Part shown: piece after piece, positions 41,558-51,236 of the stretch
How the letters are laid out: each line of letters begins with the position of its first letter
How positions within the stretch are numbered: the first letter of the stretch is position 1
Position numbers and translations under genes: made by a program
Notes under the pieces: model-generated
What the model saw: the letters and a program-made list of their open reading frames with translations, nothing else
Told to the model about the DNA's origin: nothing
Databases searched by the model: none
Assembly: GCF_022760835.1 (NCBI RefSeq)
Contig: NZ_JAKTNQ010000001.1
Location: 167,686-231,685, forward strand
Origin: Thermus altitudinis
GTDB taxonomy: Bacteria; Deinococcota; Deinococci; Deinococcales; Thermaceae
Length of the DNA: 64,000 nucleotides
Direction of reading: 5' to 3'

Positions 41558-43411
41558 CTAGACCTCCTGCACCTCCAAGGTGGCCTCGAGCCGCCCTTCC
41601 CCCTCCAGGTAGCGGATGGGGAGCACCACCTCCACCCGCCCACCTTCGCCGTAAAGGGCCTGGATCACCGGGCCGTAGCGGACCTCCACCACCTGGCGCC
41701 GAACCTTGCGGGTGCGGGTGATCTCCTCGTCGTCGGGGTGGAGTTCCTTGGGAAGGATGGCGAAGCGCTGGATCCTGAGCTTTTCGGGTAGGGTCTTGTT
41801 CACCATGCGGATCTCCTCGGCGATCAGGGCTCTCACCTCGGGCCTCTCGGTAAGGGAGAGGTAGGTGGTGAAGGGAATGCCTCGCCTACGGGCCCAGTTC
41901 TGCACGTTTTCCGGATCCAGCTCTATGAGGGCGGTCACAAAGGGTTTCCCATGCCCCAGCACCACGGCCTCGCGAATGTAGGGGGAGTACTTCAGGCGGT
42001 TTTCCAAAAACTGGGGGGCAAAACGGGTGCCGTCCAAGAGGGCCCCCACCTCCTTAACCCGGCCTAGGATCACCAGGTGCCCCCGCTCGTCAAAGAAGCC
42101 GGCATCCCCGGTGCGGAAGAAGCCGTCTTCCGTGAAGCTCTCCGCGGTGGCCTTTTCCTGGCGGAAGTAGCCCTGGAAGACTTGGGGGCCTTTCACCTGG
42201 ATCTCCCCCTCCTCGCTGATGCGCACCTTGGTGTGGGCAAGAGGTGGCCCCACGGTCTCGGGTGGGGCGTCCCCGGTGGCGTGGGCGGTGGTGGCGGCGG
42301 CGGTTTCCGACTGGCCATAGACCTGGCGGATGTCCAGGCCCAGGGCGCGGAAGAAGGTAAAGACCTCGGGGCCCAAGGGGGCGCCTCCGGTGACGGCGAT
42401 GCGGCAGGCAGCAAGGCCCAGCCTGGCCCTTAGGGGCCTGGCGATGAGGGGGTAGAAGAGGGCCCTCTTGAGGTTCAGCCAAAGGCCCACCTTCTCCCCC
42501 CGGAACTCCCGGCTCGCCCCCTCCAGGAGGGCCCCCATCCCCACCCGGTAGAAGAAGGCCTTGAGAAGGTCGGCATCTGCCATACGGCTTTGGATGAGGC
42601 TGGCCATGTCCTCCCAAAGCCTCGGAGGGGCCAGGAAAAAGTCGGGCTGAACCTCCTTAAGGTCTTCCCTTAAGGTGGTGGGGTCCTCGGGGAAGTGTAC
42701 GGTGGAGCCTTCCACCAGGCCCTGGACCACGGTGAGCATCTGCTCCCCGATCCAGGGTAAGGGCAGGTAGCTGAAAACCCAGGCGCCCCTTTGAAAGCCC
42801 AAGGCTTCCCGAAGGGCGAAGTGGCCAGCCAAGAGGTTTTCGTGGGAGAGCATGGCCAGCTTGCTCCTTCCCGTGGTGCCCGAGGTGGGGGCGAGAAGGG
42901 CGATCTCCTCGGGGTGACGCCTTTTTAAGGCCTCCTCCCCCACCCTGGGGTCCCCCAAGGCCTGGCGGAAACGCCGGACCTTGCCTTGGAAGTGGCGGGA
43001 CATCCCCGCCTCCTCCCAGACCAGGACGAAGTCCAAAAGGTGCAGATGGGGATAGACCTTGTCCAGTTGCTCCTCGTCGGAAACCACGATCCCCTTGGCC
43101 CCGGTGAACTCCAGGAAGTAGCCCACCTCCTCGGGCATAGCGTCGGCGTAGATGCCCATGGGCAAGGCCCCTAGGGTTTGGGCGGCCAGCTCGGCCTCCA
43201 CCCACTCGGGGGCATTGTGGCCGAGGATGGCCAGGACCTCCCCCTCCCTTAGGCCCAGGGCCCATAGCCCTCCCGCCAGGCTAAGGGTGCGATGCCAAAG
43301 GTCCTTCCAGGAGGTCTTCTGCCAGATTCCCAGCCGCTTCACCCTGAGGGCTGGGGCTTCTGGCTCCCGCTGGGCATGCTGGTACAGGTAGGCAAGAAGT
43401 GTCCCTTCCAT
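41558..43411 (-). CDS. Long-chain/aromatic acyl-CoA ligase (AMP-forming)
   Basis: 617 residues, adenylate-forming family. The ATP loop TSGTTGRSKLAMLSHENLL (from about 176), IRQVYGQSETAA and the motif FFRTGDAGFFDERGHLVILG are intact. The C-terminal region keeps LPEKLRIQRF, but the lysine-bearing end is long-chain-type. It probably activates a carboxylic acid to its CoA ester. It lies between livG (6 bp) and livM (1 bp) in an ABC import operon, which makes the imported solute its likely substrate. Exact substrate unknown. Confidence 0.9.
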   Translation of the reverse strand: MEGTLLAYLYQHAQREPEAPALRVKRLGIWQKTSWKDLWHRTLSLAGGLWALGLREGEVLAILGHNAPEWVEAELAAQTLGALPMGIYADAMPEEVGYFLEFTGAKGIVVSDEEQLDKVYPHLHLLDFVLVWEEAGMSRHFQGKVRRFRQALGDPRVGEEALKRRHPEEIALLAPTSGTTGRSKLAMLSHENLLAGHFALREALGFQRGAWVFSYLPLPWIGEQMLTVVQGLVEGSTVHFPEDPTTLREDLKEVQPDFFLAPPRLWEDMASLIQSRMADADLLKAFFYRVGMGALLEGASREFRGEKVGLWLNLKRALFYPLIARPLRARLGLAACRIAVTGGAPLGPEVFTFFRALGLDIRQVYGQSETAAATTAHATGDAPPETVGPPLAHTKVRISEEGEIQVKGPQVFQGYFRQEKATAESFTEDGFFRTGDAGFFDERGHLVILGRVKEVGALLDGTRFAPQFLENRLKYSPYIREAVVLGHGKPFVTALIELDPENVQNWARRRGIPFTTYLSLTERPEVRALIAEEIRMVNKTLPEKLRIQRFAILPKELHPDDEEITRTRKVRRQVVEVRYGPVIQALYGEGGRVEVVLPIRYLEGEGRLEATLEVQEV

Positions 43412-43417
43412 AGCGCC

Positions 43418-44167
43418 TCAAGCTTGCCCCAGGTAGGCTTCCGCCACCTTGGGATCCTGGCGCACCCCTTGGGGAGGGCCATGGTAGAGCACCTCCCCGT
43501 AGGAGAGGACCAGGACTCTGTCGGAAAGCTCCAGGACTGCCCTTAGGTCGTGCTCCACCCAGAGGAGGGTTACCCCCCACTCCTCCCGGGCGTCCAAGAG
43601 AAACCGGGCCAGGTCCTGCTTCTCCTCCAAGGAAAGCCCGGCCATGGGCTCGTCCAGGAGGAGGAGTTTGGGTCGGCTGGCCAGGGCCCGGGCTACCTCC
43701 ACCCGCTTTTGCAATCCGTAGGGAAGCATGCCCGCAGGGGCGTGGCGGAAGGGGGAGAGGTGGAGGTAGTCCAGGACTTCCTCGGCCCAGGCCCTAAGTT
43801 GCCATTCCCGCTCGGCCCGGGGTAGGGCCAGGGGGTAGGCGGGCAGGGCCAGCTCGGCCCCTAGCTTCACGTTTTCCAAAACGCTCATACCCCGGAAGAT
43901 CTCCAGGCCCTGGAAGGTGCGGGCTAGGCCCATGCGGGCCCTATCCTGGGGGCTTTTCCCCCGCAGGTTTTGGCCCAGGAAGACCACCTCGCCCTTGTCG
44001 GGCTCATACACCCCGGAAAGCACGTTCAGAAGCGTGGTTTTCCCAGCCCCGTTGGGCCCGATTACCGCGAAGAACTCGCCTTCGGCTACGCTGAACTCCA
44101 CGCCCACCAGGGCCTTCACCCCCTTGAAGGAGAGGTGGAGGTTCTTGGCCTCGAGGATCACACCCAC
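43418..44167 (-). CDS. livG: ABC transporter ATP-binding protein, LivG type
   Basis: 249 residues. Walker A IGPNGAGKTTLLNVLSG, Q-loop region, ABC signature variant YGLQKRVEVARALA, Walker B LLLLDEPMAGLS and the LivG-type extension with VEHDLRAVLELSDRVLVL. GTG start at 44167, 5 nt after GGAGG, overlapping the end of livF by 10 bp. One of the two ATPases of the importer. Confidence 0.95.
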   Translation of the reverse strand: MGVILEAKNLHLSFKGVKALVGVEFSVAEGEFFAVIGPNGAGKTTLLNVLSGVYEPDKGEVVFLGQNLRGKSPQDRARMGLARTFQGLEIFRGMSVLENVKLGAELALPAYPLALPRAEREWQLRAWAEEVLDYLHLSPFRHAPAGMLPYGLQKRVEVARALASRPKLLLLDEPMAGLSLEEKQDLARFLLDAREEWGVTLLWVEHDLRAVLELSDRVLVLSYGEVLYHGPPQGVRQDPKVAEAYLGQA

Positions 44168-44937
44168 CGCTTCCTCCTTCGGTAACGCTTGGCTTGGCGG
44201 AAGCCTACCTCCTCCTTGCCCAAGTAGAACTCCATCACGTCCTGGTCTTCCTGGGCGGCTTGGGCGTCGCCTTCAAACACCACCCGGCCCCGCTCCAACA
44301 CATAGACGCGGTCCACGATGGCCAGGGCTGCCCGGGCGTTTTGCTCCACCAGGAGGAGGCTCAGCCCTTTCTCCTTTCTCAGGGCGTCCAAGGTGCGCAT
44401 CACTTCCTCCACCAGCTTAGGGGCCAGGCCCAAGGAGGGCTCGTCCACCACCAAGACCTTGGGGCGGGTGAGGAGGGCCATACCCAAAAGGAGCATCTGT
44501 TGCTCGCCTCCCGAGAGGTAACCCGCCTGTTCGTGGCGACGCTCGTAAAGCCTGGGGAAGCGGGCGAAGACCTCCTCCATGCCCTCCTTCAGCTCCCGGG
44601 AGGAAAGGCGATGGCCGGCGGCCACCAGGTTTTCCACGGGGGTCAGGTAGCGGAAAAGGGGGCGCCCCTCCAGGACCGCGGTAAGCCCCAAGCCCGTGAT
44701 GCGCACCGGGTCTAGGTGGGTGGCCTCCTGGCCAAAGAGCCGCACATGCCCATCCAGCACCCGCCCCTCAAACTTGGGAAGAAGCCCCGCCACTGCCCGC
44801 ACCAAGGAACTCTTGCCCGCTCCGTTGGGCCCCAGGAGGGCCACCGCTTCCCCTTCCCTTACCTCCAGGGAAACCCCATCCAGGGCCAGGATCACCCCCC
44901 GGTAGACCACCTTGAGGTTTTCTACGGACAGGATCAT
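44158..44937 (-). CDS. livF: ABC transporter ATP-binding protein, LivF type
   Basis: 259 residues. Walker A LLGPNGAGKSSLVRAVAG, signature YLSGGEQQMLLLGMAL, Walker B VLVVDEPSLGLAPK and LLVEQNARAALAI, the usual LivF set. The last 20 residues (FRQAKRYRRRKRWV) are basic and unlike typical LivF, though they overlap livG's start and may be constrained by it. Confidence 0.95.
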   Translation of the reverse strand: MILSVENLKVVYRGVILALDGVSLEVREGEAVALLGPNGAGKSSLVRAVAGLLPKFEGRVLDGHVRLFGQEATHLDPVRITGLGLTAVLEGRPLFRYLTPVENLVAAGHRLSSRELKEGMEEVFARFPRLYERRHEQAGYLSGGEQQMLLLGMALLTRPKVLVVDEPSLGLAPKLVEEVMRTLDALRKEKGLSLLLVEQNARAALAIVDRVYVLERGRVVFEGDAQAAQEDQDVMEFYLGKEEVGFRQAKRYRRRKRWV

Positions 44938-45000
44938 GTTTCGTTAACCTCCATGCTCAGGGAGTTTGGAGAGGGGTCCTCCGGGGCCCCTGGGGTGGCC

Positions 45001-45876
45001 TCACACCCTCTCAATCTGCCGCTCACCCAGTAGACCATAAGGCCGCACCATCAGTACCAGAAGCACCACCACGAAGGGCAGGGCTTCGGTGAAGCCCGGA
45101 AGGATAGGTTCCAGGTAGCGTCCGGAAAGGGCCTCGAGGACCCCCAGGAGGAACCCCGCCAACAAGGCCCCTCCCACCGAGTCCAACCCGCCCAAGATGG
45201 CCACGGGGAAGACCTTAAGCCCAAAGAAAACCAGGTTATGCCCTACCCCGCTGGCCACGGCCAGGAGGGCCCCGGCCAGGGTGGCGAGGAGGGCGGAGAT
45301 GCCCCAAACCCCCGCCAGGATCCGGGCGGTGGGGATGCCCAGGGCCAGGGCCGCCACCTCCCGCTCGGAGATGGCCCGCACCAGGACCCCATAGCGGCTT
45401 TTCCTCAGGAGCCAAAGGAGGCCCAATCCCAGGGGCAGGGCCAGAAGGAGGTTCCAGACAGCCCGGGAGGGTACGAAGGTGTCCCCCAGCTGGAAGCCCA
45501 GCTGGGGAAGTTCCCCCTGGAGGTACTTGAGGTCCGGTCCCCACAGGAGCTGCACCCCGCCGTCCAGGGCTGCGGCCAACCCGATGGTGGCCATGATCAC
45601 CGCCACCACGTTCCGCCCCAAAAGCGGCCGCACAAAACCCCGCTCCACCAGGAGTCCGAAGAGAAAAGCCATGGGCAGGGCAGCCAGCATGGCCAGGGGG
45701 AGGGGCAGGAAAAGGGCGAAGGTGTAGGTGAGGTAAGCCCCTACCAGCAGGAACTCCCCGATGGCGAAGTTCACCACGCTGGTGGCCCGGTATACCAGGA
45801 CGAAGCCTAGAGCCAGAAGGCCGTAAAGGGCCCCGTTGGCCAGGCCGCCGATGAGGTACGGTAAAAGGTCAGACAT
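45001..45876 (-). CDS. livH: ABC transporter permease, LivH type
   Basis: 291 residues, about eight membrane helices. GGLANGALYGLLALGFVLVY at the N-terminus and the ATPase-docking loop YGVLVRAISEREVAALALGI are typical of LivH, and GGLDSVGGALLAGFLLG is the conserved late loop. It pairs with LivM to form the pore. 51 bp separate it from livK and 63 bp from livF. Confidence 0.94.
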   Translation of the reverse strand: MSDLLPYLIGGLANGALYGLLALGFVLVYRATSVVNFAIGEFLLVGAYLTYTFALFLPLPLAMLAALPMAFLFGLLVERGFVRPLLGRNVVAVIMATIGLAAALDGGVQLLWGPDLKYLQGELPQLGFQLGDTFVPSRAVWNLLLALPLGLGLLWLLRKSRYGVLVRAISEREVAALALGIPTARILAGVWGISALLATLAGALLAVASGVGHNLVFFGLKVFPVAILGGLDSVGGALLAGFLLGVLEALSGRYLEPILPGFTEALPFVVVLLVLMVRPYGLLGERQIERV

Positions 45877-45926
45877 GGGCGTGTGGCAAGGCCCCCAGGT
45901 GCGGCCACCTAGGGGCGGGATAGGGG

Positions 45927-47111
45927 CTAGGCCAGTTTGATCCAGTCGGTGATGGCGTTGAAGCGGCCGTCCTTCACGCTGGCCCGGTAGAGTTTGGTGT
46001 AGGGAAGGCGATGGTTTACGAACTGGAAGTTAAGCAAGAGCCCCAGGCCGTTGTAGTCCCCCAGCTTCTCCAGGTATTCCACCACCCCGGCCCGGGTCAG
46101 CTTGCCCGCACCCGCTGCCCGGCGCATGGCCTCGGCGATGGCCAGGGCCACCGCCAGGCTGCCCATGTAGTAGGTGGGGCGGTAGGAAAGGTCGCGCCCC
46201 TTTTTCTGCCGGAACTTCCGCATCTCGTCCACGGCCGGCACCAGGGTGTCGTACCAGTAGGCGTTATGGTAGGTGACGGTGAACCCCTCGGCAGCGGGAC
46301 CGGCCCGCTGGATCAGGGCCAGCTCCGCCGAGTAATACGTGCCCATAAACTGCGCCCTCAAGCCCTGTTCCCGAGCGGTGCGCAGGATCAGGGGTTCGAC
46401 GGAGAGGGCGTAGCCCTGGAGGATCACGAAGTCGGGGTTGGCCCGGCGCAGGTTCAGGACGATGGGGGTGGCGTCGGTGAAGGCGGGAGGGGTTACCTCC
46501 TCGTGGACCACCTCCATGCCCAAAGCCTTGGCCCTTTCCTTGGCGTAGGGGATGGGGTCGCGACCAAACTCGGTGTTGGAGTAGACCAAGGCGATCTTAG
46601 CCCGGCCCTTCTGTAGACGGATCTGCCTTAGGAGGGCCTCCATCATGTCGTTGTAGGTGGGGCCGAAGACGAAGATGGTGGGGTAGGTCTTGGGATCGGC
46701 CAGCTCGTTGGCGAAGCTGGTGGCGGAGTAGGGAAGGCCCATGCGGGCGATCTCCGGGGCCAAGGCCTTGGAAAGGCCTGTGGAATCGCCGTAGACAAAG
46801 AGGAGCTCCTCGGCCCGCTCCCGGGACACCACCCGGTTGAAGGCAGCGGTGCCCTTAGCCACGTCGTAGCCGGTATCCTCCACAATGAGCTCCAGTTTGC
46901 GGCCGCCAACGCCCCCCAGGACCTCGTTCACGTAGTCCACCCCATCCACGAAGCCTTCGCGTCCGGCGTTACCGGCGAAGGCGAAGGGTCCGGTGAGGGG
47001 AAGGAGGGTGGCCAGCTTCACCGGCCTAGCCTGGGCGGTGGCGACATAGGGCATGCCCACCGCGGCCAGTGCACCCACACCCAGCTTCTGCAAAAACTCC
47101 CTGCGTTTCAT
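45927..47111 (-). CDS. livK: ABC transporter substrate-binding protein, LivK type
   Basis: 394 residues from the ATG at 47111, which is 6 nt after AGGAGG (a second ATG at 47114 is only 3 nt away). The signal KRREFLQKLGVGALAAVGMP contains an RRxFLQ motif like a twin-arginine export signal. The mature part is a type I periplasmic binding fold with ATLLPLTGPFAFAGNAGREG. The preferred ligand may be an acid and not an amino acid, given the ligase in the operon. First gene of the operon. Confidence 0.93.
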   Translation of the reverse strand: MKRREFLQKLGVGALAAVGMPYVATAQARPVKLATLLPLTGPFAFAGNAGREGFVDGVDYVNEVLGGVGGRKLELIVEDTGYDVAKGTAAFNRVVSRERAEELLFVYGDSTGLSKALAPEIARMGLPYSATSFANELADPKTYPTIFVFGPTYNDMMEALLRQIRLQKGRAKIALVYSNTEFGRDPIPYAKERAKALGMEVVHEEVTPPAFTDATPIVLNLRRANPDFVILQGYALSVEPLILRTAREQGLRAQFMGTYYSAELALIQRAGPAAEGFTVTYHNAYWYDTLVPAVDEMRKFRQKKGRDLSYRPTYYMGSLAVALAIAEAMRRAAGAGKLTRAGVVEYLEKLGDYNGLGLLLNFQFVNHRLPYTKLYRASVKDGRFNAITDWIKLA

Positions 47112-47188
47112 CATGCGCCTCCTTTCGGGTTGTACTCGGTGAAACAATACCATGCCCGAAGCCGCCCGGCAAGTCCTCTGCCAAGGTC

Positions 47189-47194
47189 TAGGAT
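47189..47194 (+). promoter_or_regulatory. -10-like TAGGAT, 6 nt before the lyase ATG
   Basis: TAGGAT ends 6 nt before the ATG at 47201, in the 89-bp gap between the divergent livK and lyase genes. No Shine-Dalgarno upstream of that ATG. Confidence 0.4.
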
Positions 47195-47200
47195 GAAAGC

Positions 47201-48562
47201 ATGCGTTGGCATGCCGTTTACCGCCGCTTTGTCCTAGGCCGCCATTACCGCTTTGCCCGGGAGGCCTTGGTCCCCCATTTCTTTGACGCCCTGACCGCCT
47301 ATGCCCTGGAGCTTTCCCGGCTGGGCATTCCCAAGGCGGGGGAGGCGGTGGCGGCCTTGAGGGAGCTGCGCACCCTCCCGCTTCCCAGCTTCACCGGGGA
47401 GGTGGAGGATGTGTTCTTTTCCATCTACGCCCAGCTTTCCGAGCACTGGGGGGAGGAGGTGGCGGGGGCCATCCGCCGGGGGCTTTCCCGCAACGATTTG
47501 GACCTCACCGTTTTCCGCGCCTACCTCAGGGACCGGGTGGTGGCCTTGCTGGGGGACTTCCTGCGCCTGCGGGAAGTGGTCTTGCAGGTGGCGCAATCCC
47601 ACGCCGGGGTGCCCTTGGTCCTTCGCACCCACCACCAGCCGGCCCAGCCCTCCACCTTAGACCATTACCTCCTGGGGGTAGCGGCGCTTTTGGAGAGGGA
47701 TTTCCGCCGGCTAAGAAGGGCTTTGGATACCCTGGACCGCTCCCCTTTGGGGGCCAGCGCCCTGGCGGGAAACCCCTATCCCGTGGACCGGGCGCGGCTG
47801 GCGGCCCTTTTGGGTTTCGCCGGACCCGTGGAGAACACCTTGGACGCCGTGGCCTCGGGGGATTATGCCCTGGAGCTGGCCGCGGCCTTGGGGGGGATGG
47901 GGGCTAGCCTTTCCCGATTCCTTACCGACCTCCTTTTCTGGGCGGAGCGGGGGGCCTTTGTGGTGGGGGAAAGCGTGTCCCAGGGCTCCAGCTTTATGCC
48001 GCAGAAGCGGAATCCCGTGGTTTTGGAACACGCCCGCATCTATGCGGGCCAGCTCCTGGGGGGAATAGGTACCCTGGCCTTTTTAAACCACAATACCCCC
48101 TTTACCGATCTAAATGACCACTCCACCGGGGTATTGGAGCCTCTAGCCGACCTTTTGGAGCGGGCGGAAGGGGCGGTGGAGCTCACCCGGGTGGCCCTCG
48201 AGGAAAGCCGCTTTGAAACCGTCCTCCTCCTGGAGGAACTCTCCCCTGAGGTCCTGGCCTCGGAGGCGGTGGACCTTCTGGTGCGGAAGGGCGTGCCCTT
48301 GGGGGAGGCTTACCGCCGGGTTCAGGGGACCCTGCCTGGGGTGCGGCCCGAACGTTTGGGGGTGGAGCGGGAGGAACTTATTGCCTGGATGGGCCTGGAG
48401 GCCTTTTTTGCCCGCCGGGAGGTTCTGGGAGGGGTGGGCCCTAAGGCCAGGGAGGAGGCCCGAAAAGGAGCGCAAAGGCGCCTGAGGGAGGACGGCAAGG
48501 ACCTGGCGGCCCTAAGGGCCCGGGTGCGCTTGGCCCGGCGCCGGTTGGCGCGGGGACCTTAG
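47201..48562 (+). CDS. Argininosuccinate-lyase-family protein
   Basis: 453 residues of the fumarase/aspartase superfamily. SRND (96-99), [14 protein letters not shown] (about 142-155) and the mobile-loop signature [11 protein letters not shown] (262-272) are as in argininosuccinate lyase. ArgH normally has a shorter N-terminus with GGRF and a THLQ motif; here it reads THHQP, so it may be a divergent paralogue with another substrate. Its 3' end overlaps the convergent TDT gene by 51 bp. It is divergent from the liv/ligase operon. Confidence 0.85.
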   Translation: MRWHAVYRRFVLGRHYRFAREALVPHFFDALTAYALELSRLGIPKAGEAVAALRELRTLPLPSFTGEVEDVFFSIYAQLSEHWGEEVAGAIRRGLSRNDLDLTVFRAYLRDRVVALLGDFLRLREVVLQVAQSHAGVPLVLRTHHQPAQPSTLDHYLLGVAALLERDFRRLRRALDTLDRSPLGASALAGNPYPVDRARLAALLGFAGPVENTLDAVASGDYALELAAALGGMGASLSRFLTDLLFWAERGAFVVGESVSQGSSFMPQKRNPVVLEHARIYAGQLLGGIGTLAFLNHNTPFTDLNDHSTGVLEPLADLLERAEGAVELTRVALEESRFETVLLLEELSPEVLASEAVDLLVRKGVPLGEAYRRVQGTLPGVRPERLGVEREELIAWMGLEAFFARREVLGGVGPKAREEARKGAQRRLREDGKDLAALRARVRLARRRLARGP

Positions 48563-49555
48563 CACCTCCAGGCGGAGGAAGGCCAGCAGGCTGCGGAGGA
48601 GCAGGGGGAGGTATAGGCTTTGCAGCACCAGGAAGAGGAACCAGGCCATAACCCTGAAGAATCGGCTTTCCAAGCCATCCGCCAGGGCATGGGTGGCCAG
48701 GGTGAAGGCGGCCATGGGGAAGACCAGGGCCCAAAGGCCGGGCGTAAAGGGAAGACGCACCCTTCTGATCCCCAGGTTTTCCAGCAGGAGGACTAGGGCC
48801 AGGACAAACCACCACCCCCCCAGGCCCCAAAGGAAGGCCCCCAGGAGGTAGAGGCCCTCGAGGTTCAAGGCGTAGAGCCCGGCTTGCTGGGCCCCTTTAA
48901 ACAGGGAAAGGGGGGCCAGAATCCCCACGCCCACCGGGGCCAGCCCCACGAAGAGGCTGGGCACCAGTTCCGGGGCGGGGCGGTCGTGGGCGTAGAGGCG
49001 GGAAAGGAGCATGGCCCCCACCAGGAGGAAGAGCAGGAAGCCTAGCCCCAGGAAGGCCAGCATCCCGTAGAAGGCTTCCCGGCCCAACAGGGGGAGGAGA
49101 GGACCCCCCGCCAGCGGCACCACGATGGCGGAAACCGGGGGTATGAACCAGGTGCCGTTGGCGGCCTCGAGGGGAAGGCGCAGCCGGGTGAAGATAAGGT
49201 ACCCCAGGAGGAGGCTGACCAAGAGGACCAGGGGGGCGCCTAGGGCGAAGAGCCCCAGGGCCAAGCCTGTCCAGCCCATCACCTGGTGGCTGGCCAGGCC
49301 GAAGAGCAAAAGGGCTAAGGGGAAGGTGGCGTAAAGCTGGGAAAGGAGGGGGTGGTGGAGCTCCTGCCAGACTGCCGGGGCGTGGGCCAGGAGCTTGGCC
49401 AGGAAAAGGCCAAGGCTGGCCAAAAGGAGGAGGGCGGTAAGGCCATAGGCCAGGTGGGCCAGGTCCTCGAGGCCAAAGCGCTTCAGGACCACGGCGACCC
49501 CGCTACTCCCCATGACCATGGCGAACCAGGCGGGATGGAAAAAGCGTACGCTCAT
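48512..49555 (-). CDS. TDT-family (SLAC1/TehA-like) transporter
   Basis: 347 residues from the ATG at 49555, about ten membrane helices. The opening [19 protein letters not shown] and the motif [20 protein letters not shown] are typical of TDT-family anion/dicarboxylate or tellurite-resistance carriers. The substrate is not evident. The longer frame (ATG at 49591) is rejected because a -35/-10 pair lies inside it. The end overlaps the lyase gene. Confidence 0.85.
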   Translation of the reverse strand: MSVRFFHPAWFAMVMGSSGVAVVLKRFGLEDLAHLAYGLTALLLLASLGLFLAKLLAHAPAVWQELHHPLLSQLYATFPLALLLFGLASHQVMGWTGLALGLFALGAPLVLLVSLLLGYLIFTRLRLPLEAANGTWFIPPVSAIVVPLAGGPLLPLLGREAFYGMLAFLGLGFLLFLLVGAMLLSRLYAHDRPAPELVPSLFVGLAPVGVGILAPLSLFKGAQQAGLYALNLEGLYLLGAFLWGLGGWWFVLALVLLLENLGIRRVRLPFTPGLWALVFPMAAFTLATHALADGLESRFFRVMAWFLFLVLQSLYLPLLLRSLLAFLRLEVLRSPRQPAPGQAHPGP

Positions 49556-49561
49556 GCCCCC

Positions 49562-49591
49562 ATCTTGAGATAGGGGTAGGGGGTATGTCAA
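49562..49591 (-). promoter_or_regulatory. Promoter of the TDT transporter
   Basis: On the minus strand a perfect -35 TTGACA (49591-49586), an 18-bp spacer and CAAGAT (49567-49562), ending 6 nt before the ATG at 49555. The -10 is poor, but the -35 and spacing support a leaderless start. Confidence 0.5.
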
Positions 49592-50520
49592 CGGCCTCGG
49601 AAGTATTCCACGGTGAGCCGGATGCCCTCGGCAAAGCTCACCTGGGGGCGCCAGCCATGGGCCATGAGCTTGTGGGGGGAGAGGACGCTCCGCTCCAGGT
49701 CCCCTGGGCGCGGGGGGGCAGGGTTGACCTGGGGGGTCCGCCCGGCGGCCTGGGCCACGGCCTCTAGGACCTCCATGGTGGTGTGCCCTTCCCCGGTCCC
49801 CACGTTGTAGACCCCTTCCAGACCCTTTAGGGCCAGGTTATGGGCCTGCACCACATCCCCCACATAGATGTAGTCCCGCACGCATCCCTCGTCCCCCGGG
49901 CTCTTCCGGGCGTAGAGGGTTACCGGCTCCCCTTTGAGCACCCTTTCCGAGAAGATGGCCACCACCCCAGCCTCCCCGTGGGGGTCTTGCCGGGGGCCAT
50001 AGACGTTGGCGTAGCGCAGGGAAACCCACTTGAGCCCGTAGTTCTGCCCGTAGGCGGAAAGGTAGTGCTCAAAGCCCGCCTTGCTGGCGGCATAGGGGCT
50101 TTTGGGTCTGGGGGGCCAGGTTTCCTCGGCCTCTTCCCCCTCCGGCACCTCCCCGTAGATGGCCCCGCCCGTGGAGGCGAAGAGGATTTTTTCTGCCCCC
50201 CACTTCCTCATGGCCTCCAGGAGGTTCAGGCCCCCTAGGAGGTTCACCTCAAAGTCCAGAAGCGGGTTATCCACGCTCACCTTCACCGAGGCCTGGGCCG
50301 CTTGGTGGGAAACGTGGGTGGGGCGGAACTCCCGGAAGACCCGTTCCAGGCCTTCGCGGTCCCGCAGGTCCACCTTGTAGAAGTAGACCCCTTTGGGCAC
50401 ATTTTCCCGCTTACCCGTGGAGAGGTTGTCCAGGACGGCCACCTCTACGCCTTCCTGCAAAAGGTTTTCCACGATATGGCTGCCGATAAACCCCGCTCCG
50501 CCCGTTACCAGTACGCGCAT
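49588..50520 (-). CDS. NAD-dependent nucleotide-sugar epimerase/dehydratase (GalE-like)
   Basis: 310 residues from the ATG at 50520, with GAGG 5 nt upstream. The Rossmann loop [30 protein letters not shown], the STGGAIYG region and the catalytic SPYAASKAG (YxxxK) mark an extended SDR acting on UDP- or dTDP-sugars. UDP-glucose 4-epimerase is the likeliest activity. There is no sugar operon around it. Confidence 0.9.
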   Translation of the reverse strand: MRVLVTGGAGFIGSHIVENLLQEGVEVAVLDNLSTGKRENVPKGVYFYKVDLRDREGLERVFREFRPTHVSHQAAQASVKVSVDNPLLDFEVNLLGGLNLLEAMRKWGAEKILFASTGGAIYGEVPEGEEAEETWPPRPKSPYAASKAGFEHYLSAYGQNYGLKWVSLRYANVYGPRQDPHGEAGVVAIFSERVLKGEPVTLYARKSPGDEGCVRDYIYVGDVVQAHNLALKGLEGVYNVGTGEGHTTMEVLEAVAQAAGRTPQVNPAPPRPGDLERSVLSPHKLMAHGWRPQVSFAEGIRLTVEYFRGR

Positions 50521-50559
50521 AGGCACCTCGGAAAAGCCCATCGGACCCCTCCCATAGGC

Positions 50560-50577
50560 GGGCTATGGGCCTAGCCC
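50560..50577. terminator. Hairpin between the thioredoxin-like gene and galE-like gene
   Basis: GGGCTA (50560-50565) and TAGCCC (50572-50577) with a 6-nt loop. It lies 26 nt after the stop of the thioredoxin-like gene on the minus strand. No T-tract, so only a weak terminator candidate. Confidence 0.3.
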
Positions 50578-50602
50578 ATCCTACCCCGCCAAGGAAGGCC
50601 CG

Positions 50603-51169
50603 TTAGCCGATTTTGACCTCAGGTTCGTTGCCGGGCCGCCACTTGATGGTGCACCCCAGGGCGGGGGCTTCCTTGAGGGGGGGTTCTTCGCCTCGGAGCA
50701 GGGCTTCTATGGCCGTTTGCAGATCGTGGCTTTGCACCTGGTCGGGGAACTTGGGATTGTCGTTGACCCGGCCATGGTAGCGGAGAAGGCGGTTTTGGTC
50801 AAAGAGGAAGACCTCGGGGGTGCGCAAGGCCTTGTAGGCCTTGGCCACTTCCTGGGTTTCATCCAGGAGATAAGGGAAGAAGATGCCGTGCTCCTTGGCG
50901 AACTCCACCATCTTGTCCGGGGCGTCGTCGGGGTAGCGCTCGTAGTCGTTGGGGTTGATGCCCACGAAGGCCACCTGGCCCCGGTACTTCTCCGCTAGGG
51001 CCACGATCTCCTTGATGGAGCCCTTCACGTAGGGGCAGTGGTTGCACATGAAGATAACGGCCAAGAAGGGCTCTTGGAACTGGGAAAGCCGATAGCGTCC
51101 ACCCCTGGGATCGGGAAGCTCGGCGTCGATCAGGGGGCTTTCTAGGGGCAGTTCGGGATACTGCAGCAT
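50603..51169 (-). CDS. Thioredoxin-like redoxin protein
   Basis: 188 residues from the ATG at 51169. The active site reads [11 protein letters not shown], a CxxC motif (Cys-Asn-His-Cys) of the AhpC/ResA-like redoxin family, and [12 protein letters not shown] is the cis-Pro loop. There is no signal peptide, so it is probably cytoplasmic. The earlier ATG at 51214 adds 15 residues inside the promoter. It likely acts as a peroxide-linked or general thiol oxidoreductase; partner unknown. Confidence 0.85.
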   Translation of the reverse strand: MLQYPELPLESPLIDAELPDPRGGRYRLSQFQEPFLAVIFMCNHCPYVKGSIKEIVALAEKYRGQVAFVGINPNDYERYPDDAPDKMVEFAKEHGIFFPYLLDETQEVAKAYKALRTPEVFLFDQNRLLRYHGRVNDNPKFPDQVQSHDLQTAIEALLRGEEPPLKEAPALGCTIKWRPGNEPEVKIG

Positions 51170-51175
51170 GGCTCC

Positions 51176-51181
51176 ATCATA
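51176..51181 (-). promoter_or_regulatory. -10 TATGAT, 6 nt before the thioredoxin-like ATG
   Basis: Minus-strand TATGAT (five of six consensus bases) ends 6 nt before the ATG at 51169. It is divergent from TATCAT (51225-51230) on the plus strand, so the two promoters lie back to back within 60 bp. Confidence 0.5.
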
Positions 51182-51224
51182 CCCCAAGCCACCCCTAGGG
51201 ACAATAAGCGCCAAGAGACCTTGG

Positions 51225-51230
51225 TATCAT
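51225..51230 (+). promoter_or_regulatory. -10 TATCAT, 6 nt before the P-ATPase ATG
   Basis: TATCAT (five of six consensus bases) ends 6 nt before the ATG at 51237, and no Shine-Dalgarno is present. Leaderless layout. No good -35. Confidence 0.5.
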
Positions 51231-51236
51231 GCCCCC

